Source of the DNA: Erwinia sp. S63
Lineage (GTDB): Bacteria; Pseudomonadota; Gammaproteobacteria; Enterobacterales; Enterobacteriaceae
NCBI RefSeq assembly: GCF_016625195.1
Contig: NZ_JACVUP010000005.1
Span: 248,001-312,000, forward strand
DNA: 64,000 bases
Reading direction: 5' to 3'
Shown here one piece after another: positions 1 to 8,969 of this stretch. A program made the translations under genes and the position numbers. Below the pieces are notes generated by a model that searched no databases, was not told the origin of the DNA, and saw only the letters and a program-made list of their open reading frames with translations. The stretch's first letter is position 1. Each line of letters opens with the position of its first letter.

Positions 1-115
1 TCATGGAGCTGACTTTATCCGAAGACAGGGTCTCTCCATGCAGATGCAGGGTTAACACGGCGCGGCCGACGATTTTCAGAATGTCTTCGTTTTGTCCCTG
101 GACGTAAAGACTCAA
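1..115 (-). CDS. Partial small protein resembling the YmgB/AriR biofilm-regulator family, cut by the left edge
   Basis: Read leftward, an open frame begins at a TTG (113-115) preceded by AGAGG six bases upstream; an in-frame TAA lies a few codons further up, so there is no longer start. The 38 visible codons include the stretch EDILKIVGRAVLTLHLHGE, whose pattern (I-x-x-x-A-V-x-x-L-x-x-x-G) resembles the small acidic YmgB/AriR/YcgZ regulators, which link stress signals to biofilm and the Rcs system. The remainder lies outside the window. Codon use looks natural. Family assignment is inference from a short piece; the TTG start is the best available because no ATG exists in frame. Confidence 0.4.
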   Translation of the reverse strand, partial: MSLYVQGQNEDILKIVGRAVLTLHLHGETLSSDKVSSM

Positions 116-503
116 ACTGGACCTCTGAATATATTATTGTTTGCCAAATGGCGCGCCAAATATAAAGCAAAACGGCAGGTTGTTTTAATCGGAATTTTAC
201 CCATCTTAAGTGACACATAAGCGTAACATAGACAAAAATAGGTCAAAAAGACGCTATATAGTCCCTTTATCAACGCTAATTGCACCTTTTCATTCAGGAA
301 AGAGGTTTCTCACGTTTTGATGTAACCGGCCACGCAGAAGAAAATGATTAGAATTTTACATCTATTACAGGCGATTAATTAGCCAAATGATCGCCACGCT
401 AATTGATTTCTTCACGTTATCAATCACGCAATTTGCATTGCCGATAGCAGCCCTTTCTGCGAGACTGACCGCCGCAATCCTGACCGCTATTTGAGACATT
501 CCC
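116..503. other. Intergenic region between the leftward partial gene and dbpA
   Basis: About 390 bases with a higher A+T content than the flanking genes and no convincing reading frame. It must hold the divergent promoters of the left-edge gene and of dbpA. I could not assign a clear -35/-10 pair, operator or RNA gene. Confidence 0.4.
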
Positions 504-1883
504 GTGACCGCTTTTTCTACCCTGACGCAACTCCCTGCCAGCCAACTCGACAACCTGCGCGAGATGGGTTTCGACGCCATGACACCGATTCAGGCCGCTT
601 CTCTGCCCGCTATTCTTGCAGGGCGAGATGTGCGTGCGCAGGCGAAAACCGGCAGCGGCAAGACGGCCGCCTTTGGGATCGGCCTGCTGCAGCGCATTGA
701 CAACACCCGAACCCAAACTCAGGCGCTGATTCTGTGTCCAACGCGTGAACTGGCCGATCAGGTGAGTAATGTGCTGCGTCAGCTGGCACGTTTTACCCGC
801 AACATCAAAATATTGACGCTGTGCGGCGGTCAACCGATGAGTGCGCAGCGCGATTCGCTGGTGCACGCACCGCATATTGTGGTCGGCACGCCGGGCCGTA
901 TCCTTGATCATCTGAAGCGTGACAATCTCGATCTCAACGCACTGCAGACGCTGGTGTTGGATGAAGCCGATCGCATGCTGGAGATGGGCTTCCGTGACGA
1001 CATGGAAGCGATCATTGGTTTCACGCCGGATGCACGCCAGACGCTGCTGTTCTCTGCCACCTGGCCAGATACCATCGCCAGCCTCAGCCAGCGTTTCCAG
1101 CGCGATGCATTGGCCGTGGCCACGGAAGACAAAGCGGAACTGCCTGCCATTGATCAGCAATTTATCGAAGCCAGCGCCAGTGAGCGTGGCAATCTGCTCA
1201 GTGCCCTGCTCAGCCAGCAGCAGCCCGCTTCTTGCGTGGTGTTCTGTAATACCAAACGTGAGTGTGATGACGTCGCAGCGGCATTGAACGATCGTCAAAT
1301 CAGTGCTCTGGCACTGCATGGCGATCTGGAGCAGCGCGATCGTGAACGTGTGCTGATCCGTTTCGCCAACGGCAGCATCCGCGTGCTGATTGCCACCGAC
1401 GTGGCTGCACGCGGACTGGATATCAAATCGCTGGCGTTAGTGGTGAACTTCCAGCTGGCATGGGATCCTGAAGTGCATATCCATCGCATCGGTCGTACCG
1501 GTCGTGCAGGCGAAAAAGGACTGGCGGTAAGCTTCGTCGCGCCCGATGAAATGGTGCGTGCTAATGCGCTGGAAGAGTATCTGAGCCAGAAACTCAACTG
1601 GGTTTCCTCCGCGACCCTGAAAGGTAAAGCGGCGCAAGCTCTGCCTGCCACCAAAATGACGCTGTGCATTGATGGTGGTCGCAAAGCCAAAATCCGCCCG
1701 GGCGATATCCTCGGCGCGCTCACAGGTGAAGCCGGATTCAGCGGCGATCAAATCGGTAAGATCGACCTGACACAAACCCACGCTTATGTGGCGATCGATG
1801 CCGCACACGCGAAGAAAGCGCTGATCAAGCTGAAAGAAGGCAAGATCAAAGGCAAAAGCGTCCGCGCCATCCTGCTGAAGTAA
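504..1883 (+). CDS. dbpA: ATP-dependent RNA helicase DbpA (DEAD-box)
   Basis: DbpA is a DEAD-box RNA helicase that acts in 50S ribosome assembly and is activated by hairpin 92 of 23S rRNA. The 459-residue product shows the family motifs in order: Q-motif region TPIQ (27-30), Walker A AKTGSGKT (47-54), PTRELADQ, GTPGRI, the DEAD box near residue 153, SAT, and HRIGRTGR near 327. The last 75 residues or so (from LCIDGGRKAKIRPGD) match the DbpA-specific RNA-binding domain that distinguishes it from RhlE or SrmB. The start is GTG with a weak Shine-Dalgarno; the E. coli gene also starts with GTG and its protein begins MTAFSTL in the same way. Confidence 0.97.
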   Translation: MTAFSTLTQLPASQLDNLREMGFDAMTPIQAASLPAILAGRDVRAQAKTGSGKTAAFGIGLLQRIDNTRTQTQALILCPTRELADQVSNVLRQLARFTRNIKILTLCGGQPMSAQRDSLVHAPHIVVGTPGRILDHLKRDNLDLNALQTLVLDEADRMLEMGFRDDMEAIIGFTPDARQTLLFSATWPDTIASLSQRFQRDALAVATEDKAELPAIDQQFIEASASERGNLLSALLSQQQPASCVVFCNTKRECDDVAAALNDRQISALALHGDLEQRDRERVLIRFANGSIRVLIATDVAARGLDIKSLALVVNFQLAWDPEVHIHRIGRTGRAGEKGLAVSFVAPDEMVRANALEEYLSQKLNWVSSATLKGKAAQALPATKMTLCIDGGRKAKIRPGDILGALTGEAGFSGDQIGKIDLTQTHAYVAIDAAHAKKALIKLKEGKIKGKSVRAILLK

Positions 1884-1891
1884 TCCCCTTT

Positions 1892-1922
1892 GCGCGAGGG
1901 TATCCACTCTCGCGCTAAATTT
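1892..1922 (+). terminator. Probable dbpA terminator
   Basis: A seven-base-pair stem (GCGCGAG 1892-1898 with CTCGCGC 1909-1915) follows the dbpA stop by eight bases and is followed by TAAATTTT. The U-tract is interrupted, so strength is uncertain. Confidence 0.5.
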
Positions 1923-1935
1923 TCTGCCCCGCCCC

Positions 1936-1962
1936 TTCATTTTTTTTCCGCGCTGCCGATAA
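1936..1962 (+). promoter_or_regulatory. Sigma-28 (FliA) promoter of cheV
   Basis: A perfect sigma-28 -10 element GCCGATAA (1955-1962) lies 11 bases downstream of TTCATTTT (1936-1943), which matches the -35 consensus TAAAGTTT at five of eight positions. The spacing is the standard one for FliA promoters. It places cheV in the late flagellar regulon. Confidence 0.75.
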
Positions 1963-2009
1963 GTTAATCATTGCCCCTTTACCCAGCCCAGATTCCGCTT
2001 GAGGCCATG

Positions 2010-2972
2010 ATGGATAATTTTCAGAAAGAGATCGATGAACGCGCTAACCTTGCGCTTTCCAATAAATTCGAACTGCTGCTGTTCCGCCTGGGTTCCGATC
2101 AGCTGAAAGGCAAATCTGAGCTATACGGCATTAACGTATTTAAACTGCGCGAAATCGTACCGATGCCGACCATTACCCGTGCAGCGGGTATGCAGTCACC
2201 GCTGCTGGGCATGGCCAGCATTCGTGGCCAGTTTATCCCGGTCATCGATCTTCCTGCCGTCACCGGCTGCAAACCGGAAACCGGCCTTAACCTGCTGCTG
2301 GTCACCGAATATGCGCGCAGCACCCAGGCCTTCGCGGTGGAGTCGGTGGAGAATATCGTCCGGCTCGACTGGAACCAGGTGCACACTGCCGAAGCCGGCA
2401 TTGGCAGCCGCAATATCACCAGTATCGCCTGCCTCGATACCGATGGTCAGAGCAACAATCTGGCAATGGTGCTGGACGTTGAGCAGATTCTTTATGACAT
2501 CATCCCTTCGGTGCGCGGTGTCGAGCCGAGTGCTGAAACGGCGAAAAATTTCAATCTCAAGCCTGGCCAGGTGGCGATTGTGGCAGAAGACTCCAAAGTG
2601 GCGCGTCAGCTGCTGGAGCAGGGCCTGAAAAGCATGGGCATTCCGGCCATCATGCACAACACCGGTCTGGAAGCCTGGATCAAAATTAACGAGATGCAGA
2701 AAGAGGCCGCAGCGGCAGGCGAATCGATCCATGACAAAATCGCGCTGGTGTTAACCGATCTGGAAATGCCAGAGATGGATGGCTTTACCCTAACGCGTAA
2801 TATCAAACGTGATGATGCATTGCGTCAGATTCCGGTGGTGATCCACTCCTCGCTCTCCGGCAGTGCCAACGAAGACCACGTGCGTAAAGTCGGCGCCGAT
2901 GGCTATGTGGCGAAATTTGAGATTAATGAACTGTCGAGCGTGATCCATCGCGTGCTGGAAAAGAAACGTTAA
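2010..2972 (+). CDS. cheV: Chemotaxis coupling protein CheV (CheW domain plus receiver)
   Basis: CheV couples chemoreceptors to the CheA kinase and carries a phosphorylatable receiver that is thought to tune adaptation. The 320-residue product has a CheW-like domain (about 15-165, with GIRGQF-type core SIRGQFIPVIDLP) followed by a response-regulator receiver (about 180-318) showing the acidic pair VAED, the phospho-acceptor aspartate in LTDLEMPEMDG, and the conserved lysine in GYVAKFE. Two adjacent ATG codons (2007, 2010) follow GAGG at 2001; the second gives a usable five-base spacing and the start MDNFQKEI seen in enterobacterial CheV. The gene has its own sigma-28 promoter and lies upstream of a receptor gene. 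Confidence 0.93.
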   Translation: MDNFQKEIDERANLALSNKFELLLFRLGSDQLKGKSELYGINVFKLREIVPMPTITRAAGMQSPLLGMASIRGQFIPVIDLPAVTGCKPETGLNLLLVTEYARSTQAFAVESVENIVRLDWNQVHTAEAGIGSRNITSIACLDTDGQSNNLAMVLDVEQILYDIIPSVRGVEPSAETAKNFNLKPGQVAIVAEDSKVARQLLEQGLKSMGIPAIMHNTGLEAWIKINEMQKEAAAAGESIHDKIALVLTDLEMPEMDGFTLTRNIKRDDALRQIPVVIHSSLSGSANEDHVRKVGADGYVAKFEINELSSVIHRVLEKKR

Positions 2973-3000
2973 TCCTTTCTAATCTTACCTACACCCCGAT

Positions 3001-3026
3001 AAGGCGCGATATTCGCGCCTTTTTTA
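3001..3026 (+). terminator. cheV rho-independent terminator
   Basis: Nine-base-pair stem AAGGCGCGA (3001-3009) / TCGCGCCTT (3013-3021) with a TAT loop, followed by a run of T. It separates cheV from the receptor gene. Confidence 0.9.
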
Positions 3027-3100
3027 CGCCCTGCCCTCCCTTATAAAACCAACACACTCATTAATCATGTTAACGATTTTGTGACGCACCTCTAAAAAAT

Positions 3101-3127
3101 TAAAGTTAAAACATTAACAACCGATAA
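3101..3127 (+). promoter_or_regulatory. Sigma-28 (FliA) promoter of the chemoreceptor gene
   Basis: TAAAGTTA (3101-3108), an 11-base spacer, and ACCGATAA (3120-3127). This matches the FliA consensus TAAAGTTT-N11-GCCGATAA at 14 of 16 positions. The untranslated leader to the ATG at 3273 would be about 140 bases. Confidence 0.88.
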
Positions 3128-3272
3128 CTGATAGCGCTTGAACCGGCGCTGCCATACCAGATTAGTTACGCCCGGAAAGTATCTTTACCTTATAAAACAT
3201 CAGCCTGATGCGGGCCCTCAGCCTGCTTTTCCGTCTTGAAAACAACACTATTTAGCATTACGGGGAGAACCA

Positions 3273-4829
3273 ATGTTGAGCTTAAAGAATATGAAAGTGG
3301 GCGCCCGTTTAGGGATAGCCTTCGCGCTTGTTGTGGCCCTGCTGGGCGTTGTCGGTGTGACGTCGATTATGAAAATCAACAACATCAAAAACGGCATCAC
3401 CTCGATCGTAGAAGACCGCTATGTCAAAGTCCGTTTGGGTTTTGACGTGCGCGATGGCGTCAACGATCAGATTAAATTCCTGCGTGGCATGGTGATTGAT
3501 ACGTTACGCCCGGAAAACAACGTACAGCGTTTTAAGCAGCTGGATGAAGCCACCGATCGCACCAACACTGCCATGAAAAAAATCGAGGCGATTCAGACCA
3601 CTGAAGTGGGCAAGAAGAAAATCGCCGGTCTGCTGGCCGCCAGCCAGCTGTTTGAAGCACAGAAGAACGAAGTGCTGGACTTAGTGCGCGCCGGTAAGCT
3701 GGATGAGGCGAGCACCTATGTGCTGAAGAAAATCACCAGCACCCAGAATACCTTCCTCGATAGCGCCGTGGCTTTTGCCAATTCGCAATCCGATCAGCTG
3801 CGCAAAGAAGGCACTGGCATTATTGATGACGGCTCGACTGCGATTGAAATCACTCTGATCTTCTCAGCTATCGCGATTGCCGCCTCCGTGCTGTTGGGCT
3901 TTATGCTGACGCGCTCAATTGTGCGCCCGTTAAATGAAGCGGTAGGCATCGCCGAGAAAGTCGCGGCGGGCGACCTTAGCTCACACATTGAAGTCAGCGG
4001 CAAAGATGAAACCGCGGTGCTGATGCAGGCGCTGCAGGCGATGAACGATAACCTGCTGACCATCGTGTCCAACGTTCGTGCCGGTTCTGACACCATCGCC
4101 GTGGCCTCAAATCAAATCTCCAGCGGTAACATTGATCTCTCATCCCGTACCGAGCAGCAGGCCAGCTCGCTGGAAGAGACCGCCTCCGCCATGGAACAGA
4201 TGACCGCCACCGTGAAGCACAACGCCGATAACGCGCGTGAAGCCAATCAGCTGGTTGCCACGACCTCAACGGTCGCCAAAGAGGGCGGCGTGGTGATGGA
4301 ACAGGTCATCGAGAAGATGGAAGCCATCACCCTTTCCTCGAAGAAGATCGTCGATATCATCAGCGTCATCGATTCTATTGCGTTCCAGACCAATATCCTT
4401 TCCCTGAACGCCGCGGTGGAAGCCGCTCGCGCCGGTGAACAAGGCCGCGGATTTGCTGTGGTCGCTACCGAAGTGCGTAATCTTGCGCAGCGTTCCGCCT
4501 CAGCCGCAAAAGAGATCAAAGTACTGATTGAAGACTCGGTGTCGAAAGTGGATGAAGGCAGCCGTCTGGTGACGCATGCAGGAACCACCATTGGTGAAGT
4601 GGTGAACAGCGTGAAGAGCGTGGCGGATATCATGAGTGAAATCACCATTGCCAGCAGCGAGCAGAGCAGTGGTATTAGTGAGATCAATCTGGCGATTACT
4701 CAGATGGAAGCGGTGACTCAGCAAAACGCCGCGTTAGTACAGGAAGCGTCCGCCGCTTCTCAGGCGTTGCAGGAACAGGCCGATCGTCTGGCGCAGTCAA
4801 TGAGTGTGTTTAAGACCGCAGCAGTGTAA
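3273..4829 (+). CDS. Methyl-accepting chemotaxis protein
   Basis: A 518-residue inner-membrane chemoreceptor. Membrane segments lie at about residues 12-32 and 190-212 and flank a periplasmic domain of roughly 155 residues that is probably a four-helix bundle; a HAMP linker follows (about 213-265), then methylation helices and the cytoplasmic signalling hairpin. The hairpin tip reads IAFQTNILSLNAAVEAARAG, the MCP hallmark with serine replacing the usual alanine before LNAAV. The C-terminus ends in FKTAAV and lacks the NWETF-type pentapeptide, so CheR/CheB recruitment would depend on other receptors. GGGGAG precedes the ATG. The ligand cannot be read from the sequence. Confidence 0.93.
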   Translation: MLSLKNMKVGARLGIAFALVVALLGVVGVTSIMKINNIKNGITSIVEDRYVKVRLGFDVRDGVNDQIKFLRGMVIDTLRPENNVQRFKQLDEATDRTNTAMKKIEAIQTTEVGKKKIAGLLAASQLFEAQKNEVLDLVRAGKLDEASTYVLKKITSTQNTFLDSAVAFANSQSDQLRKEGTGIIDDGSTAIEITLIFSAIAIAASVLLGFMLTRSIVRPLNEAVGIAEKVAAGDLSSHIEVSGKDETAVLMQALQAMNDNLLTIVSNVRAGSDTIAVASNQISSGNIDLSSRTEQQASSLEETASAMEQMTATVKHNADNAREANQLVATTSTVAKEGGVVMEQVIEKMEAITLSSKKIVDIISVIDSIAFQTNILSLNAAVEAARAGEQGRGFAVVATEVRNLAQRSASAAKEIKVLIEDSVSKVDEGSRLVTHAGTTIGEVVNSVKSVADIMSEITIASSEQSSGISEINLAITQMEAVTQQNAALVQEASAASQALQEQADRLAQSMSVFKTAAV

Positions 4830-4835
4830 GACAGA

Positions 4836-4865
4836 GCGGCGCGTTAAAATCGCGCCGCCCTTTTG
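4836..4865 (+). terminator. Terminator between the chemoreceptor gene and sdaC (convergent)
   Basis: Eight-base-pair GC-only stem GCGGCGCG (4836-4843) / CGCGCCGC (4851-4858) with a TTAAAAT loop, followed by CCTTTTG. The genes on either side converge, so it may serve both, but the T tract favours the rightward transcript. Confidence 0.7.
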
Positions 4866-4867
4866 CA

Positions 4868-6157
4868 TCAATGCATCAGCGAATACGCAATCGACGAAAT
4901 CGCTAACAAGCCAATCATCACCACAAACACGTTGCTGATCTTACCGCTATACTGACGCATCGCCGGGACTTTCTGAATGGCGTACATCGGCATCAGGAAC
5001 AGAATCATCGCAATGATCGGCCCGCCGAGGGTTTCAATCATGCCGAGAATGCTCGGATTCCAGGTTGCGACCAACCAGGTTGTCAGTAACATAAAGCCGG
5101 TTGTCACACGATTCAAACGTTGCGGCGTGACGCTTTTGCCACGGCTGCGCAGTGATTTCACCACAATCCCGTTGAAGCCTTCACGGGCTCCCAGGTAGTG
5201 ACCGAGGAACGATTTGGTGATCGCCACCATCGCCACAATCGGTCCCATCCAGGCAATCATCGGCACATTAAAGTGGTTTGCCAGATAGGAGAGAATGGTG
5301 ATGTTCTGCTCTTTCGCCGCCTGCAAATCCGCCGGTGACAGGCTCAGCACACAGCTGAACACAAAGAACATCACCGTCACCACCATCATCAAGTGTGCGC
5401 TAGCGAGAATGCGTGAGCATTTCTTTTCCGCGCCTGCGCCATATTCATTGCGCTTCGCCACTGCAAACGACGAGATAATCGGCGAGTGGTTAAAGGAGAA
5501 CACCATCACCGGAATCGCCAGCCATAGCGTCATCCAGATGCTGCTATCGCCAGCGCTTTGGCTAAACGACAGCGTTTCCAGTGCCGCGCCGTGCCAGTGT
5601 GGCACCAGATAGGCGGCCAGTAGCATCAGCACCGCGACAAACGGGAACACCAGCACGCTCATCGCTTTCACGATCATCTGCTCACCAAAGCGCACCACCG
5701 TCATCATGCCGATGATCAGCACCAACGACAGCACCACGCGCGGCGGCGAGACCATCCCGAGCTGATGCACGATAAAGCTGTCAACGGTATTGGTGATCGC
5801 TACGCTGTACATCAGCAGGATTGGGAAAATAGCGAAGAAATACAGCAAGGTGATGATCTTGCCCGCGCCCACACCGAAGTGCTCTTCCACCACTTCGGTG
5901 ATGTCTTCACCGGGGTTTTTACCGGAAAGCACAAAGCGCGTCAGTGCGCGGTGTGCATAGTAGGTCATCGGGAATGCGAGGATTGTCATAATAATCAGGG
6001 GAATTAATCCGCCTGCACCCGCATTGATCGGCAGGAATAAAACACCTGCGCCTATCGCTGTACCGTAGAGGCCTAGCATCCACACAGTATCACTCTTACG
6101 CCAGCCTGTTGAACTGGCCTCAACCGTGCCCTGCGCAACGGTTTGTGAGTTGTCCAT
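4868..6157 (-). CDS. sdaC: Serine:H+ symporter SdaC
   Basis: SdaC imports L-serine with protons. The 429-residue product equals the E. coli length and is close to it throughout, for example [20 protein letters not shown] near the N-terminus and [20 protein letters not shown] near the C-terminus; about eleven hydrophobic segments are visible, as expected for the HAAAP family. GGAGAG lies eight bases before the ATG. In E. coli sdaC is followed by the serine deaminase sdaB; here the downstream neighbour is a convergent chemoreceptor gene, so the transporter is separated from any deaminase. TdcC is a weaker alternative. Confidence 0.93.
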   Translation of the reverse strand: MDNSQTVAQGTVEASSTGWRKSDTVWMLGLYGTAIGAGVLFLPINAGAGGLIPLIIMTILAFPMTYYAHRALTRFVLSGKNPGEDITEVVEEHFGVGAGKIITLLYFFAIFPILLMYSVAITNTVDSFIVHQLGMVSPPRVVLSLVLIIGMMTVVRFGEQMIVKAMSVLVFPFVAVLMLLAAYLVPHWHGAALETLSFSQSAGDSSIWMTLWLAIPVMVFSFNHSPIISSFAVAKRNEYGAGAEKKCSRILASAHLMMVVTVMFFVFSCVLSLSPADLQAAKEQNITILSYLANHFNVPMIAWMGPIVAMVAITKSFLGHYLGAREGFNGIVVKSLRSRGKSVTPQRLNRVTTGFMLLTTWLVATWNPSILGMIETLGGPIIAMILFLMPMYAIQKVPAMRQYSGKISNVFVVMIGLLAISSIAYSLMH

Positions 6158-6653
6158 CTGTCTCTCCAGAATTTAAAGCTTTTAAACAATGCAGCCGAAA
6201 TCACGGCGGCTAAACATGCCATTGGTGCGACGGGGCACATGCTACGCGTTTTTGACGACTTAAGGTTGCCTGAACGCAAGACATGCATCACAAAGCCGTC
6301 ATAAATGCGCAAATCGGTTATTAAATCAACAAATATGCATGATTCACGCACGCAAACGTTTGCATGGGCGCTATTTGACCTGAGAGCATGAAGGAGTGCA
6401 AGGGTTTGTCGGGTTCGATTTGCAGGCTGAACGGGACGTTGACAGGAGAGTGATGCGCGAGAGGGAGGCGTTGAAAGTGGGGTATGCGGACGGGGAAAAT
6501 GTGGCAACGGCGAACCGTTGCCACAGACACTGCAGTAGAGAAAGGTGAAACTCCCCCGGCAACTGCTCTCTGGCGAAGCCATTGTTCCACTCGGTATTCT
6601 GAGGAATATCCGCAGCAGACAATGACAGAGAATAATCCCGGGGGAATTTCAAA
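6158..6653. other. Intergenic region upstream of sdaC and downstream of the polysaccharide operon
   Basis: About 500 bases without a credible gene; short frames here lack ribosome-binding sites and family features. It holds the sdaC promoter region (not resolved) and the terminator at 6497-6524. An 18-base perfect palindrome at 6655-6672 straddles the stop codon of the upstream glycosyltransferase gene. Confidence 0.5.
6497..6524 (-). terminator. Terminator of the glycosyltransferase-flippase operon
   Basis: On the minus strand a perfect ten-base-pair stem GTGGCAACGG / CCGTTGCCAC (6501-6524) closes a TTCG tetraloop and is followed by ATTTTC. It lies 130 bases after the last stop of the leftward operon. 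Confidence 0.7.
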
Positions 6654-7649
6654 TCAGAATGCGCGCATTCTGTAGAGTGCATAAAGGAAATAGTACGCTG
6701 TGATAGTATTCAAATTCATAATCATGTACTTCAATTTTTCATTTTTATTGAGCAGAATGAAAATCCCTTTCGAGTATTTCCCCCGCTTTATTTCATTGAT
6801 CTCCTGCGCGATATCCGCAGGTGAAAACGACGAATGGTACATCGCCGTCACAATTTGCATATCCAACGCCAGTACGCGTTTGGAAATGCCTTTCAAAAAA
6901 TAATCGAGATTACTTCCCTGATATTTATCCACGATAGAATCATACAGCGTGGTCAGAAACTGCTTTCTGACTTTAAGCTCGCTGTAATGCACCTTTTGTT
7001 TGGATAATGAGCCGGCGACGTCTTCATAATGATATGCTGATCCCTGTGTAACAAGGAAATTGCTAATACAGCTGAAGAACTTGAGATTGAATAGCAGATC
7101 TTCACTCATCGAGATCCCCTCGATAAAGCGCAGGTTCAACTCACTCAGAATTTGACGGCGATAGCACTTGTTATGCAGATAACCAATGTTATCGCTCATC
7201 TCCAGCTCACCGAGCACATAGGGGATATCTTCGTTGCTGAAGAAGCCAGATTGAGAGAGCTTGCCCACGCGGCCATCGTTGAGATTACCCACGATCAAAT
7301 CCACAGACTCCGTCGACCATGCATCCAGATTCTGTTTGAAGGTCATCAGGAAATCATCATCTACCCAATCATCTGCATCGAGGAATAGAACATATTCCCC
7401 ACTGGCCTGTTGTAACCCACTATTACGCGCGGCACTGACACCGGCATTAATTTGGTTTATCAAAGTTACCTGAGAATAGCGGGAAAAATCCTCTAGCACT
7501 TTCAGGCTCGAATCAGTGCTACCATCATTAACCACCACAATTTCATAATTGCTGAACGTCTGATTAAGTACACTCAGCAATGTCCGCTTGATGGTTTTTT
7601 GTGAGTTATAGACGGGAATAATAATACTGAAAAGTGGTTTTTCATTCAT
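6654..7649 (-). CDS. Glycosyltransferase family 2 (distal gene of polysaccharide operon)
   Basis: A 331-residue GT-A fold glycosyltransferase. The N-terminal 110 residues carry the family-2 signatures FSIIIPVYNS, VVVNDGSTD, NAGVSAARN and the metal-binding DAD in VLFLDADDWVDDD. The rest is variable and has no strong membrane segment until a weak one near the C-terminus, so it is probably cytoplasmic and membrane-associated, adding one sugar to a lipid-linked repeat unit. Its ATG overlaps the stop of the flippase gene by four bases (ATGA), showing translational coupling. Donor and acceptor sugars cannot be predicted from sequence alone. Confidence 0.88.
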   Translation of the reverse strand: MNEKPLFSIIIPVYNSQKTIKRTLLSVLNQTFSNYEIVVVNDGSTDSSLKVLEDFSRYSQVTLINQINAGVSAARNSGLQQASGEYVLFLDADDWVDDDFLMTFKQNLDAWSTESVDLIVGNLNDGRVGKLSQSGFFSNEDIPYVLGELEMSDNIGYLHNKCYRRQILSELNLRFIEGISMSEDLLFNLKFFSCISNFLVTQGSAYHYEDVAGSLSKQKVHYSELKVRKQFLTTLYDSIVDKYQGSNLDYFLKGISKRVLALDMQIVTAMYHSSFSPADIAQEINEIKRGKYSKGIFILLNKNEKLKYMIMNLNTITAYYFLYALYRMRAF

Positions 7650-8953
7650 GATAAACTCTCTTTACTGTCTGAGGTTTTGTAATTGACAAATAACTGCCAT
7701 AGTTTCCTGGGGTTGATAAAAATCTGGTGAATACGCACTACAGGTTGCGCAGTGAAGAAATAATTAAGCAGCGAGAAAGAGAGGAACTCGGTTAATACCA
7801 CGCTGAGGGCAGCACCGGTTAAACCGAAAAGCGGCACCAATAAAATGGAAGATGCCAGGCAGATAATTAATACCGCAAAGGTCTTTTTCACTAAAAAGCG
7901 ATAACCGTTGTACTTAATAATAAAACGGTCCATGAGGCTGCTGAGTACACCACACATCGCGCCCACACTGAGCAGCAGCGTCGGCTCAATGGCATCGAGA
8001 TACGCCTCGCCGTAAAAATCACGGATAAACCAGCCCGCGAGTTGCCATATCGCCATGATCACAATGGCGGACACCCCCACTACCAGCAGATGCAGTTTCT
8101 GCGCTTTGATAATTGACTGCTCATCATCACGCTCGGCAAAGAACGCCGGAAAAAAGGAGGCCAACAGTGCGTTAGGCAAAAACACCCATGAGGTTGCTAG
8201 CGTCATGGCCACGGCAAATATTCCCGCCTCTTTTACGCCGAGGAAATACGAAACGCTGAGCTGATTGACTCGGGTATAAATCGCGATAGCGATCACCGAG
8301 AACACCAGCGAAATGCCGGAAGCCACCATATAGCGCGAATATTTTTTGATGTGGCGCAGCGCCGGAATCGGCCCCTGACGGTGATAACGCCAGAAGATCG
8401 CCAGCTTGATGCTGAACGGCAGCAACGTAGCCAGCACAATGGGGATCGCCAGGAACTGAGGATCCAGCTGCAGATACGAAATAATGAAGCGCACCGACAG
8501 ACTGATCGCGAGGCCAATCACGTTGGCGATCACATTGAGTCGTGCGTTGAGCATTGCCTCGTTGTAGATATTGACCAGGTCAATTGACGAGAACAGACAG
8601 GCAATCGCCGCTGCGCAGATAAACACCAGCGCTTCACGACTCCACTCCTCTCCCATGATCAGCATGCCGCTGAGCGCTAAGCCGCAGTAAATCAGCATCA
8701 CCAGCAGAAAAGTCGCCATCATCAGGCGAATACCGGAATGTCGATTTTGCGAAATACGCTTCAGTAAAATCACATCGCTACCCATCACGGCGATCGACTG
8801 AATAAACTGAAACACCAGCATGGAGAGTGAGATAATGCCGAAGGTGGTCGGTCCAACATATTTCGCGACATAGGACGTCACAAAAATCAGACCAAACACC
8901 GCGATGAGCTTTTCAGCAATCATCCACATCGAATTTTTTAATTTATCTTTCAC
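7646..8953 (-). CDS. wzx: Wzx-type polysaccharide flippase
   Basis: A 435-residue integral membrane protein with about twelve hydrophobic segments, beginning MKDKLKNSMWMIAEKLIAVFGLIFVTSYVAKYVGP, here cited only in part as the typical Wzx opening KLIAVFGLIFVTSYVAKYVG. Such MOP-superfamily flippases move undecaprenyl-PP-linked repeat units to the periplasmic face. It sits between two family-2 glycosyltransferases in one leftward operon with no polymerase, chain-length regulator or initiating transferase nearby. That suggests an accessory unit that modifies or exports a polysaccharide whose main locus is elsewhere, or a lipid-linked oligosaccharide. The exact substrate is unknown. Confidence 0.85.
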   Translation of the reverse strand: MKDKLKNSMWMIAEKLIAVFGLIFVTSYVAKYVGPTTFGIISLSMLVFQFIQSIAVMGSDVILLKRISQNRHSGIRLMMATFLLVMLIYCGLALSGMLIMGEEWSREALVFICAAAIACLFSSIDLVNIYNEAMLNARLNVIANVIGLAISLSVRFIISYLQLDPQFLAIPIVLATLLPFSIKLAIFWRYHRQGPIPALRHIKKYSRYMVASGISLVFSVIAIAIYTRVNQLSVSYFLGVKEAGIFAVAMTLATSWVFLPNALLASFFPAFFAERDDEQSIIKAQKLHLLVVGVSAIVIMAIWQLAGWFIRDFYGEAYLDAIEPTLLLSVGAMCGVLSSLMDRFIIKYNGYRFLVKKTFAVLIICLASSILLVPLFGLTGAALSVVLTEFLSFSLLNYFFTAQPVVRIHQIFINPRKLWQLFVNYKTSDSKESLS

Positions 8954-8969
8954 AGATCAACCTCAGCAT

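Noticed and set aside
420-1319. 299-residue minus-strand frame opposite dbpA
   Set aside because: It is the antisense shadow of a clearly coding gene; the long frame comes from codon bias, and no family features are visible.
6655-6672. Perfect 18-base palindrome CAGAATGCGCGCATTCTG at the 3' end of the glycosyltransferase gene
   Set aside because: It overlaps the stop codon and has no T-tract; a better terminator with a TTCG loop lies 130 bases downstream. It may be chance.
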